From the NCBI GenBank assembly GCA_003342815.1, contig PTEX01000055.1:682001-746000 (forward strand): a stretch of 64,000 bases of DNA, given 5' to 3'. How positions within the stretch are numbered: the stretch's first letter is position 1; every line of letters starts with the position of its first letter. Shown here in pieces: positions 10,001 through 21,300 of this stretch. Under the pieces are notes generated by a model. That model saw only the letters and a program-made list of their open reading frames with translations. It was not told where the DNA came from and ran no database searches. The position numbers and the translations under genes are program-made. The stretch is from Eudromia elegans. Its lineage: Eukaryota; Chordata; Aves; Tinamiformes; Tinamidae.

Positions 10001-13000
10001 AGGAGAGGCAGCCCCTCGTTGCTCATCCCGAGGGGGATGTGTCCTGTGAGCCGTGCGGGCGATGCGTACGGCTCCCTTTGCTGCTCCTGCACAAATCGGG
10101 GGGGCCACAGGCCCGCCCGGCCGCACAGCCGCCTGCGGTGCTCGGAACCTGCGCCCTCCCCGGGGACGCCGGCCTGGAGCGGCTCCACGCGATGGTTCCC
10201 TGCAGGGCCATGGGAACCGCCGCCGCAGGAGCCGCGAGGGGCTCCCAGGCCTGGCAGCCGGGTGCTCCCTGGGGGATGGCTACGCAGTGAGGGGTGTCTG
10301 GAGCTGCCTGCAGCTGCGCAGAGCCCTGTGGAGGAGGGATGCCCTTACTTCACAGCTCCTGCTGATGAATACCCTACGTAAAGGACAAGTCAACACACCA
10401 GGGAAGAGTGGTGGCAAGGCACAGAAACGGCCCTGGACTTTCCCAAGCCTGCTGGCACCTGCCACCGACTTCATGCTCCCAAACGCTTACAAAGCCTGCC
10501 AGGCATCCAGACCCCAGCCTGGCTCGCCACTGAGCTTATCTGCTCTATCTGACGGCTTCCAGCAGTGCTGGAGCTGCGGGGGGTGCTGGGAGGGACAAAC
10601 TGCTCCAGCTGTAGCTGCTGGTGCTGGGAGGGTCCCTGTGCCGCAGCGCGGGCAGGAGGCGCCGCTCCGCGCACTTGCTCCAGGCGTAACACCCCATGGT
10701 GGGAGCTGTGAGCCAGGCGTCCCCTTCCCCTCACTCATCAGGGGCATGATACCGTGCTCAGCATCCTGAGCTGCCGCTGCGTGTGGCAGGACAACAGGCT
10801 GCTCCCTGAGGACTCCTTTAGGGAAGAGTTAGTTTATTTAAAGACATGGAACTATCAGGGAAAAGATAACAGCTGGAGAGAAAAGCCTGATGTATTCCCG
10901 GAGTAAGTTTAAGGGTCCCAACATAAAAGCAAGAACAATTATTTATCATGACTCTTCTTCCTTTTCACTCTGATAAATAAAATCAGATATATTGCATTAG
11001 AGGTTTCTATGGATCAGTTTTCTTTTTCATGATTTGTTTGCATGCTGGTAGCATCACTCTGAATTTTGTCTTGCTTTTCCTAATAGTGGGCAAAAAAATG
11101 GAATAAAACTTATTCATTAATATTTTTCTTATGAAACCCTTGGAAGTGTAGAGTTCAAATAGAAGCAAGAGAAGTGAGTTTATTGTATTAAACTGGTGTC
11201 AGTAAATCAGGATTTTTAAAGATTTCCTGTAAAGAACACCTTTCAGCATACACACACAAAATGCAGTCCATAATAGCAGCAAAATCTGCATGCTGTCAGT
11301 CTGTGAACAACTGCTCTGAAATGAATTTAGACGATGTTAGAGACACAGTGGTTGGCGTTTGTGATAGACGTGATAATGCTGTAATCCATGTGAAAATTAG
11401 TATCTGGTGCAAGGTGGAAGAGTTAGCTTGGGATTTCTGCCATTACAATGATCTTGAATCCGTGATGTTTACCATCCATGGACATCTGTTATGAGCGTTC
11501 GTTCCCGGGATTGTCCGTGAAAGCTCCGCGTAGGCCTCCGTTGAAGAGCACAGCAGGGATGCTGGAGGTAGAGTGGCTGGGTAACGACCAAGCCTCTAAT
11601 CCCCGTTTGCTCTTCACTTCTTCCTGCTCACGGTTCCTCCGTCTTCCTGCCTCCCTTGGGTATGCACGGCTCCTTGCCCAGCACTGTGCTCACCTCAGGG
11701 GTCTGGTTTTCCTTCGCGCTTGAGCATTAGTCCTGGCTTAGCCCAGGGCAGAAGTTGCTCCGCCACCCATGGGTTGAAGACCCCACCTGGACAGCCCCGC
11801 TCTCACTGAGAGGCAAAGGCAGGACCAAGCATTAGGCAGGGCAATGCCATAGATACGGTTTCTCTTTGGCCCCTCTCCTCTGTGTCTTCTCATCTCCTGC
11901 GTGGCAGCAACGCCATCTTCCCCTGCCTTCACGTCGTGTGGCCCTCGCGGCTTGCACTGCCCGTGGGGTGTCGCCACGCTGACCTCCACTTCCCGCCAGC
12001 CTGGGAGAGGCTTCCTCACCAGCACTGCGGCCGCCCTGAGGTGAAGGCTGTGCCGGGGGTTCGTCCTGCCCTCTGGACGCCGCAGCCGCCTCCTGCCCCC
12101 ACTGTGGGCTGGTGCTCTCGCCAGGGGCTCGTCTCCCTGCGCCTCGTGGCACCTTGGCCCGGGCGGACCTGGCTGTGCTCCTCCTCCTGCTGCTCTCCTA
12201 GGGTTCTTCTTCCCTGCCTCCCCGCGGTGGGGACTGCCTGTCTCCTCAGGAACCCCCACGCTGTCCGGGGCGGCCTGGTTGGGAAGGGGGTGGCTCATTT
12301 TCTTGGGCAGAGGTTCTCTTGTTTCGCAGAAGCGGAAGCTCTACTTGCACGGGAATGACGATTTTCGCGGGGTGTCTGCAGGGAGGGGTGGTTGAGCTTC
12401 AGCGTGTGCATCGTCCTCGTGGTTTCACACGCGCCCTTAGGCGGAGCACGAGGCGAGGAGTGGGCCAGGGCTGTGCAGGCTGCGCGTTGGACCTGGGCGC
12501 TGGCAGGAAACCTCCCCCAAAGCACTGAGCGGGGACCCCGTGTCATGTAACTTGCCTCTCTTTCCAGGGGAAACACATGCTTCCCTGATTCTTTTCTTTT
12601 TTCCTTATCTCATTGATTCCTTACTTCAAGGCCTCTATACTGGGGAAGTTTCTCTTGCTTTAGTCGCTTGTGTGCATTTTTTGAGATGTAAAATATTCCA
12701 TCTCATTAAAATTTTGAATAGAATTTAGTGATCTTCCTTTTCTCTCTCTCACTCTTTTTTTTTCCCCAGAACTTCTCAAATAAACCTACAAGTGAATCTT
12801 TTTTCTTTTTGGCCTCAAAAATGTTCTCAAGGAATGCTTTGCTTTGGCAAAATGTTAAGACACACTTTAAATAAAATGGCATAAAGAAGGATTTAAAAAC
12901 AGTTCATCCAAAATATCTCAAAACACAATATATAAAGGAGGGCTTAACAGAACTTTACGACGTCCCACCCCTGTCACACAACAAGCTTGACGACACATAA

Positions 13001-14169
13001 CCCATTTTGTTTGATCTACTCTTAGAAATGTTTTTCACACTTTTAAAGACTACAAAGATAGTCACAATATGAGATTAACAAGAAAGATTTCATAGTCAGA
13101 TCACAAACAGAGTTAAAGAGGAGGTCAAACAAAATGGCTTGTACGATGTCAAGTTTCGGTCTTTCAAGCTTTAATTGGAGCTAGTTATCTTGTCCTAAGC
13201 ACAATGGAAAGAGAAATCAGTGTTTTCATTCACGTTGAATTGATTTAATTACTCCTGGTATATGACAGGCCAGTGTTCATGATCTAATTGTCCTTCCTGA
13301 ACTTTTGTTTTTAATGACAATGTGAAATTGTATTCTTTTTAAATATGAGATATTGAAATAAAACTCATTAAGAGAGGCATTATATTGATTTCATATGTCA
13401 TGATTAACATGATCAGTTAGAACCTTTTTTTTTTTCAGTTCAGTGGATTTATAAGACAGCTTAATTAAACCAGACTTTAAGATAACTAGTTCAGGAGGCA
13501 GAGCCTCTGTCTAGGAGAAGCATCTCTTTATAAGATGCATTAGATGTGATCTCACTTCTACATGCTGAGGGCTCAAGTCTCACTAACAAGGGGTGAACAA
13601 TGCAGGCGGTACAAAGAAATCCTACCTTCAAAGCCCTTTGAGGTCGTGTTCACCGTATTAGATGGGAACACTTTAAATCTCTATAAAAGCAGAAAAGTCT
13701 GTAAGTAACAAAAAGCCTAAACCGACAACAATTCTGAAACTGTATTTAAGGTTCTCCATTGATACCAGTCTGAATCAAGATGCAGTCAAACACTGTGCTC
13801 CACTTTAGCTATGCAAATGTGGGTTTATGTTATGTTGCAGTTAGGAAGCTTCATTCTCAGTCCTGCAAACTTACACTATTCCTATTATATTTACCTTTTC
13901 TGAGTGGGAGAGAGGCTGCCAGTAGCTCATTTGAAATATAAGTCCTTTGTTCTGAAACATGACAAAAATGAAGATTACAGATAGAATACCTGCAGCTGCC
14001 TTAATTTAAAACTGCAAATAAAACTGCTCACTAAATTCACAGTCACCTAGTATATGCTCTGGCAAAAACCTGTTTTTCTCCTAAGGTAACAGCCTGAGGC
14101 AGGAAGTTTGAATGGAGTGAAGGAAAACAATATTCACTCCTCAAACACAGAAGTCACACTGAATTCCAG
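4020..14169. other. Intergenic region between PNLDC1 and the MRGPR pseudogene; no coding gene recognised
   Basis: About 10 kb without a recognisable protein. GC-rich patches lie at about 4775-4910, 5265-5580, 8500-9250, 10040-10700 and 11900-12190, and give long overlapping open frames on both strands that look like composition artefacts. Short repeats are GGGCT units at 8552-8573 and CTC units at about 9158-9179. From about 12700 to 14169 the DNA is AT-rich and featureless. A non-coding transcript or distal 5' UTR exons of MAS1 could lie here but cannot be shown from sequence alone. Confidence 0.6.
5265..5580. promoter_or_regulatory. Orphan CpG island
   Basis: A dense cluster of CpG dinucleotides (cgcgcgtc-, ggcgcggg-, ggcgcgcc-type strings) in otherwise CpG-poor surroundings, about 1.3 kb after the PNLDC1 poly(A) signal. 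A donor-like AG/GTGGGT lies near 5500. A CpG island usually marks a promoter, but no gene is recognisable next to it. Candidates are an upstream MAS1 5' exon, a non-coding RNA, or an enhancer. A smaller CpG-rich patch lies at 4775-4910. Confidence 0.5.
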
Positions 14170-15007
14170 TCAGAGTAGAGTCCGAGTATCACTGTTGTTG
14201 ATGATATTGCGCAAAACAGAAATGCAGACTGGTCTAGGTGACACCAGTTCAGGAAGCTAATGTTTTACAATGTTTGTGAGCCTGACAGGCCTGGCAAAGA
14301 CAAGGAATACCATGACTATGATGAAGATGGTGATGTAAAGCCTTGGTTGGGGCCTCTGCTGTGGAGGCCTCCTTTGGACAGTGATGAACAAGGTCAAGCT
14401 GGGGAGGACCATGATGGGAGTAAAAATTAGGAAATTTAATACACAAGAGAATGTAGCTATTGCATCTTGTATCCTAGAGTCTTGGAACTGTGTGTCCATT
14501 TTTGAAAAGTCCTCCATTCCGCTGACCAGGCAGGACAGAGTCACAGGAAAGCACACATGTACACTGAGAGATGTTTACGCCGATCGCTCTGGCACCATCC
14601 TGGGAGAAGGGTGCTCAGGCACTTCTCTGCACCAACGACTGTCAAAAAAAGGAAACTGGTGCTGTGCCCAAAGTAGAAAATGAGGTCCACCACAAGAATG
14701 AGATATTTCTTTAGAACAGGTGGCTTCAGGTTCATTAGAATTAGCAAGAAAGCAACAAAGAAGCTGAAGAGAAAGGTAAATTCGCAATGGCCATATTTAG
14801 GACATACACAGTGAATCTGTTCATCTTGAAGCAAAGAAACCACAGGATGATACCACTCCCACCTAACCCCAAAATGGTGGTGGGAAGCCTAAAAGAGACA
14901 AAGGCTACCTCCAGAAAAAATACGCTGTCTTCTGAGCCTTTAGGGTGGATTTCATTAAGCTTTGATCCGTCTGTAATGAGCGACAACACAGTGCTTGATT
15001 CTGTCAT
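14170..15007 (-). pseudogene. MAS-related GPCR pseudogene, probably MRGPRH-like
   Basis: Remains of a seven-helix receptor of the MAS/MRGPR family on the minus strand. From an ATG at 15007 the first frame shows an N-terminus and helix 1 (GSGIILWFLCFKMN) and the FTVYVLN entry to helix 2. It lacks the Asn-Pro that normally precedes FTVY. A frameshift near 14785 moves to a second frame carrying helices 2-3 and AEKCLS, where the family has ERCLS. A second frameshift near 14545, in helix 4, leads to a third frame with helices 4-6 (FLIFTPIMVLPSLTLF, LVFARPVRL) and a stop at about 14257. Helix 7 is only a decayed trace (ISVLRNIINNS) and the NPxxY motif is gone. Three frames, a stop and lost motifs make this a dead gene. 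The MRGPRH call is from position between PNLDC1 and MAS1, as recalled for the mouse locus. Confidence 0.88.
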
Positions 15008-17737
15008 GGTTTCCCCGGAAGCATGACCTGTTTTCTCCTGTCAGCAGGAGAGGAAGACTGTTTCACCAATCCACAGTAGTTAAATTGATAGAGAAATATC
15101 CGTATCTGTTTGTAAAATATTCTATAAGCTTATAGATGCTATAATTTTGAGTGACTACGATGAATGAAATTTCTCGTGAGTCTTGAATACTGGGAAAAAA
15201 ATAATTGGAGTATCTGAATGTCACCTTAATTAAACAAATTGCACCCCAGAGCTAAAAGCTGATATATATTCTGTACTGCATGTTCTATTTCAGGTATTTT
15301 ACTGAGTGATTCCCAGTAGTGGCAATGTTTCAAAGATTTCATCCCAGACAAGAAAGGCAGAAAGTGAAAATAATTTCTTATAGAGTGAAAGCTGTTCATC
15401 AGAGAAAACTGCCGCAAAATTTAGAAGTAAAACTCTGCAAACTGAGCAAATGTCTAAGTTGATAATACTGGACTGATGGTACAGCAGGAATTCTTGTTCA
15501 AATGGTGCTGCATGCAAAATAAACAACTAGAAAAAATAAAGATGATGTGGACCCACTGACCTTATTTCTGAGGATGAGCAGTAGGAATACAAACCCCAAA
15601 GCAATGAAGGATGCCTTTTCTCTTGTGATAACAGCTCAGAAGACATAGAAGTCTTAGTAAATTATCTGTATTACAATAGCCTTGGTGAGCTACTGAAACC
15701 ATAGAAACCAATCTGATAAAATCTTAACTATCGTCAAAGAGCAATTTCTGCACAGTTAGATAATGTCTTGTTTATCTAACTGAAATTTTAGTAGTTTCTT
15801 TGAGAGCACAAGGATCAAAATGATTTGTGACTGTGATAAAATAGCAATCAATTGTTCTTGTATATAAACATGCACAAGTATCAATACATAACTCATAGTC
15901 TTACTTGGGCTAGTTTATTTATTTATTTATCATTAATTATTTTTATTTCTGGTGTAGTTTGCATATAGGTTTGGGAGAATAAAAAAGATTCTACAAAGCA
16001 ACAGGCATTATTTTTTCCTTTTTTGATAACAACAGCTGAGAATGTTCAATGCTTTTATGGGGCCTACAATTACCACAAAAGACATGATTTTCTTCATTGT
16101 AATTTTTCTCCGAAGATCAGACTGGGTGTACAGCGCCGATCATTCATTTCTAGAGTGCTAATTTCCATGATTCTCAATATCCAAGAAAAAATGGGAGAAA
16201 GGAGCTTGTGGATCTGTTCAAGCCTTTTCATGTCATAGGCCAACACTCCATGAAATTCTTTCTTTGCCATCACAAGGAAAAGGGGAAAAAGATTTGCTTG
16301 GAATTTCTACAGAAGAAAGGATTTTCTACAGTAGTCGTTCCACTTTGCTGTTAATTCTAACAACTGAAAATATTGAAAAAAGTCAGATGAACTGAATTTT
16401 AAAGATGAGTGAAAAAAAGTCATCCTCACGGAGATGCTATGCCTTGCAACACCAGCACGAGCTAGTTTAGAAATCTGTCATCTGCACAGAGCACAGCGAT
16501 GCATTAGAGAAACAAACTGGGCATCGGCCTCCCTCTGGTCACTTCTACTGGTGCTTTTGCATTTCCCTTTACACACATTGGGCTGGAGAGCGTCTGTATC
16601 AGTCTCTGCTTTCAGTGGAGAGGAGAGGCACTGCCCATGAGACGGGGTGGAGGAAGAACAGTAGCTTGACATAAGTCACAAAATTGAGAGAAACACTCAG
16701 CTTCAGGTCCATGAAGAAAGGTGTGTGTATGTGTGTGCCAATGTGCATGCACTTCGTAGTCCTTCCGTTCCTTTCACTTACAGCGCTCTTATGTCCATCA
16801 GATCTCAGTAACTCCAACCTACTCTTTGGTGGGAGTGCTTGAAGTCAAGACGTCAAGAGGTTGCTGTGGCTGATGGAGAGAGATGGGCACACTGAGAGCA
16901 CAGCAAGAGCACTGCTCCATCAGCAGAACATGCCTTTGTCAGCCCAGCTGGGGAGCTCACATCCCTGGGCTATATACTTAGTGTGGGACAAGCTCACCCC
17001 ACTGTGCACTTCATATATTTTCCTTGTTTTTGTAAGGAAATTAGGACTAAACATATTTCCGCTTCTCTGGGCTTGTCCTGCTCTTTATGCCTATCAAAAA
17101 TAACAAAAGACAAAAACCACCACCAACAAAAAAAATCCTACAAACAGTAAGTGCCCTTGTACCAGCTTCTGAGAAATGGTGATGAAACACTGGAGACTGG
17201 TGGATGGATCCAGAAGGAGGAACAGTCAAAAAGACTTCAGCAAGCACTTTTTGGATGCTTTTGTTGTTAGTTCTTTCAGATTTGGGAGACTCTGAAAAAG
17301 ACTAGGACAAGATGTGACAGGAAAAATGAAGAAGGAAAAAGTCCTTAAAATAGAGCACTACCATCATACACTCTAACTGTGGCAAACAAAAAACAATCAA
17401 ACAAACAAAAAAATGAATCTACTCAAACTGGCTGGGCAATACTCCCTTGTCCCTGCCTAGGAAAAGGCTGAAGAGGAGCAAGCTCAGCAAAGCCTGAGTG
17501 TGTGAAAGGCTGCTCAGTGTCTCTGGTATCAAACTGGAGAAAAGACATGAAATCTCTCTTCTGATCCAAAAACAGAGAGGACTTTCAGGGCTTCTGCAGG
17601 AAAATACATCCATTACTAAAGAAAAGTTATGCAAAAAACCCAATGTTGATGACAAAGCAGAAAAGCAAGAAGGCATTGTTATTTCTGCTTGGATGTGAGG
17701 TAGTACGGTGGAGATGAAGTCCAGTCAGTTCTCTTTA
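15008..17737. other. Non-coding interval, nothing recognised
   Basis: AT-rich, with only short open frames. TTTA units occur at about 15917-15931 and a short TG-rich stretch at about 16722-16738. No repeat family or gene is recognisable. Confidence 0.55.
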
Positions 17738-18328
17738 TATCATAGAATCATGGAACTGTTAAGGTTGGAAGGGACCGTTAGAGATCATCTAGTCCAACCC
17801 CGCTCCAGAGGGGGATCTCCAGAGAAGGAGACTCCATCACCTCTCTGGGCAACCTGTTCCAGTGCTCTGTCACTGTGGAAAAAAAAAAATCTTAAGTTCC
17901 TGTGGAACTTTTGGTGCTTCAGTTTGTGGCATTTCCTCTAGTCCTATCGCTGGCCACCACTGAGAAGAGGCTGGACCCATTCTCCTCACTCCCTCCCTTG
18001 AGGTATTTGTATGCACTGATCAGGTCCCCTCTCAGCCTTCTCTTCCCCAGGCTGAACACGCCCAGCTCTCTCAGCCTTTGCTCATAGTGCAGATGTTCCA
18101 GACCCCTAATCATCTTTGTGGCCCTGCACTGGACTCTCTCTAGCAGCTCCACATCCCTCCTGCACTGGGGAGCCCAGAACTGCACACAGGACTCGAGGTG
18201 CGGCCTCACCAGGGCTGAGTAGAGGGGCAGGATCCCCTCCCTTGACCTGCTGGAGACGCTCTTAATGCACCCCAGGATCCCGTTGGCCTTCTTTGCCACA
18301 AGGGCACACTGCTGCCTCATGGTCAACA
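17738..18328 (-). mobile_element. CR1 LINE, 5'-truncated 3' end, minus strand
   Basis: Read on the minus strand this is the end of a CR1 non-LTR retrotransposon. It starts in the reverse transcriptase C-terminal region ([42 protein letters not shown]) and runs through [12 protein letters not shown] into the 3' UTR. The extreme 3' end (plus-strand catagaatcatgg at 17741) is the typical octamer-like terminus preceded by the ggttggaagggac block. The frame is broken beyond about 17919. This is a typical dead 5'-truncated copy. Confidence 0.93.
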
Positions 18329-21300
18329 AATATACAACATTGGTCTCCTCCAAGAACAGTTACTGTGTCTCAGCGAGTTTGCTTGACTTTCCTTGCTGAG
18401 GAAAGGCAGGGTGCTCAGCTCTGTCACCATGACCTCTCCCAGTGTGATCTGCATTATCTCCTGTCAACAAAGGCAAAGCATCCCCTTATCAGTCTGCTTT
18501 CAGACACCAACAGGGAATGCCAAAGGGCACTTTTAAAGTATATAAAGAAAAACAAAATCCTACCATCACTCTTTAAAAATGAGACTATGAAACTGAAAAA
18601 CAAAACAAAACAAAACAAAACCAAAAAGAGGTTTTAATTTTGGGATGAAATGTTCATTTTTATGCATCTGATCTGGTCTTTTAGTCTTATATGCTTCTTT
18701 CTATATCCTATTAATTAAATGACTTAGAATCCTTGATGATATTACTATAAAATAACATATTAGTAAAAATAATATATTAGTATAAAATAATAGTCAGCCC
18801 AGTATTGCAATTCAAATTGCTATTCTTATTTGTTAGTGAAATAGACAAGGAGGTGTTTGCTAAGGCTCTTGCTTTATGCTTGTAGTTCCCACCCTCCCTT
18901 TGTCATTCTTGCTGGGGCAGGATGTGAATCTGTTATAAGCATCACATGCTTTTTTAGCTTCTTTGAAGAAAGCACTGTGGGCACAAAAGCATACATTCAT
19001 TTTTGCAATTGTTTAAGGCTTCTATAGTCTCCAGGGAATCACATGAGATGGTGCTATGTTCATCAGACAATTCACTTGCTTGCAAGACTTGCAAATAAGG
19101 CAAATGTGGTGCTGAAGAGCTCCACTGGTCTTACAGGAATGGAAAGGCCCAGACATACTCGTGAACTGGATTAGAGTTAAACAAGTAGAATTTATTAATA
19201 TCAATGCTGCAGACACAGCAGAATTTGGAATTCCTAAGGGCACAGACTGTTCTTTCCAGAACAGAAGAGAAAGAGATGACAATGGATTTATTGGAATACT
19301 TTTCCCCAAATCTAAAATGAGACTACTAATGTGAACACAGGACTAGAAGGGAACTCCTACTTTCTGAAGTCCAATCTCATCATAAATCCTGTATTTAAGC
19401 AGATCATACTTGTTCTTAAAGACATTTTGGATTTTATACCCATTCTTCTCCCAGCCTCTCTGAAAACTACACTTCGTTTCCAGTCTAGATGAATTATCAT
19501 GTTAGAGATGACATAATCTTGGCAGCTGGACAATGTGCTGTGATACTGACAGATCATGTCTAATCTAAGTTACCATGTCATTTCCTAACTGGAAGAGAAA
19601 ACTGTACTTCATGGGCAATTTTCACAGCACAAAAATATAAATTAGGATTCAAGCAAGTTTCAGGTCAAGCAAGTAAAACTGAGAGGGAAGCTTTGCTGGA
19701 AGTTTGTATGGGAGCAAGATCGGGCTAACAAGCTATGTTCTCACAGTTTTATTTGGCGTTGCTTTGTATGTGTACATGTGTGTGCATGTGTGTGTGCAGG
19801 CTTCTCCAAGGGAGTGGATTCTGCGAGGCCAGGTCTTGCGACAAGAGGCACTTGTCACTGTGAAGAGGTTAGTGTCTAATTTCAGTCAGTGAGTGAGGAA
19901 AACCCTCTCACAAGCAACTCTGAAGCTATTTCTTGTCAGTGTCTATCTAATGCACCCTTTGCAGTAAACATGCATGTCACAAGTCCTAGAACAAAACCCA
20001 GGATTGGCATCATAATTTGGTTAGGCTGGGGAACAAGCACAAAGACTCTAAAAAGGTAAGATTTCCTCAATGCTCACTACATCTGAAGATGAAAGAGAAG
20101 GTTTTACTTTCTGCTTAAATTAGGAAAGAGAAGAAACTTCCGAGATTCCGTGTTTTGTGTCCTTGAAAACCTGTACCAAATAAAACTTACGTAAATAATC
20201 AGACATAAATAATTCCTATCTCTCAGGTAGAGGGAAAGCGTTGTAAGAGGGGGTGAGGGTGGCACCTAGGAGCTGGTAGGTGCTTTGGGAGTGAGTACAT
20301 AGAAAGAGAAGAGCTTTTATTGTTGGAGAATGGAGTGAAGCAAGATACAATTAGGCTTCCATTGAATGGAGACCTGACGGGTAGAAATGCAATAACAGGG
20401 TGTCATGGGGAGATACTGATGATGCGCAGTCTTCAAATTACTTTGGCACATGCCTTTATGGTTCTGTCTGCACTGAAGGATATGTCACATGCCTTTTGTT
20501 TTCCTGAGAGGTTTTTTACCTTTCCATCATTCATCTCTTTTCATTTTCTCAGAATCTTGAGCTTTGTCTGGCACTTCAGAGTGGTGGTAAGAAGGAAGTT
20601 AACAGGTCAAGAGAGATGCATGGTAACTAGGTGATGAGAGCAAGGACAGAGCAAGCAAAAACAAGAAAGGAAAAAAAAACAACTATGGAGATAGGATTAA
20701 GATGGAGGACAAGGCAACATGCTGGTCATTCCAGCATGTTCTGCTTCTTTAGCTTATTCCAGTCCAACTCAGGGCTGAGTATTTGAAGCTGACGCAATGA
20801 CAGAAATACTATTTTAAAATCTATTTGTTTACAAATCAGCTGTGAAAGAAGATTTGGCAGCCCAGGCCTTAGCACAGCCCCAGGAGGGCATCTGTGGCTC
20901 CTACACGCATCAGATTGTAAAGTTATCCAAGAGCAGAATAGACTAGGGCAGAGGCCCGAAAAGGGAATTGTTCCCCTCTTTTCCCCACAAATGTTTTCAA
21001 GTCCTTATCTGAGAGAAACAGCTTGGCTTTGGAATATGAGAAAGCATAACCCTAAAAAGGAGAGGCCACCTGCACTTATTCCAGAAGGACTTTGACTCTT
21101 GTGCAACATTTTCTATGGAAAGAAATTATTTTCAAAGGAGAGATTCATAATTCACCTTCTGGTGCTACAGACTCTGAAATTTCTCTCAGGATAAAAGGAG
21201 CAACTGATCTGCTTGTGACACATGAATGTATTTGAGATATGTGCAGAACAAGCCCAATATGAGTGCCGTTGTTCCGGTAGCTTGTGCAGGTTACTGTAGC

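Noticed and set aside
10053-10769. A 238-residue open frame on the plus strand
   Set aside because: Several other long frames overlap it on both strands, as expected from high GC. No recognisable protein features.
11738-12298. A 186-residue open frame on the minus strand
   Set aside because: Low-complexity Arg/Gly/Pro composition in a GC-rich patch, with competing frames on both strands and no family resemblance.
15226-15526. Minus-strand open frames just upstream of the MRGPR pseudogene
   Set aside because: They do not resemble receptor helices or any family I know. They may be ancestral upstream flank, but nothing supports an exon.
19338-19400. Weak resemblance to a CR1-type 3' end (aagtccaatctcatcat)
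   Set aside because: Too short and diverged to call by eye; a RepeatMasker search would be needed.
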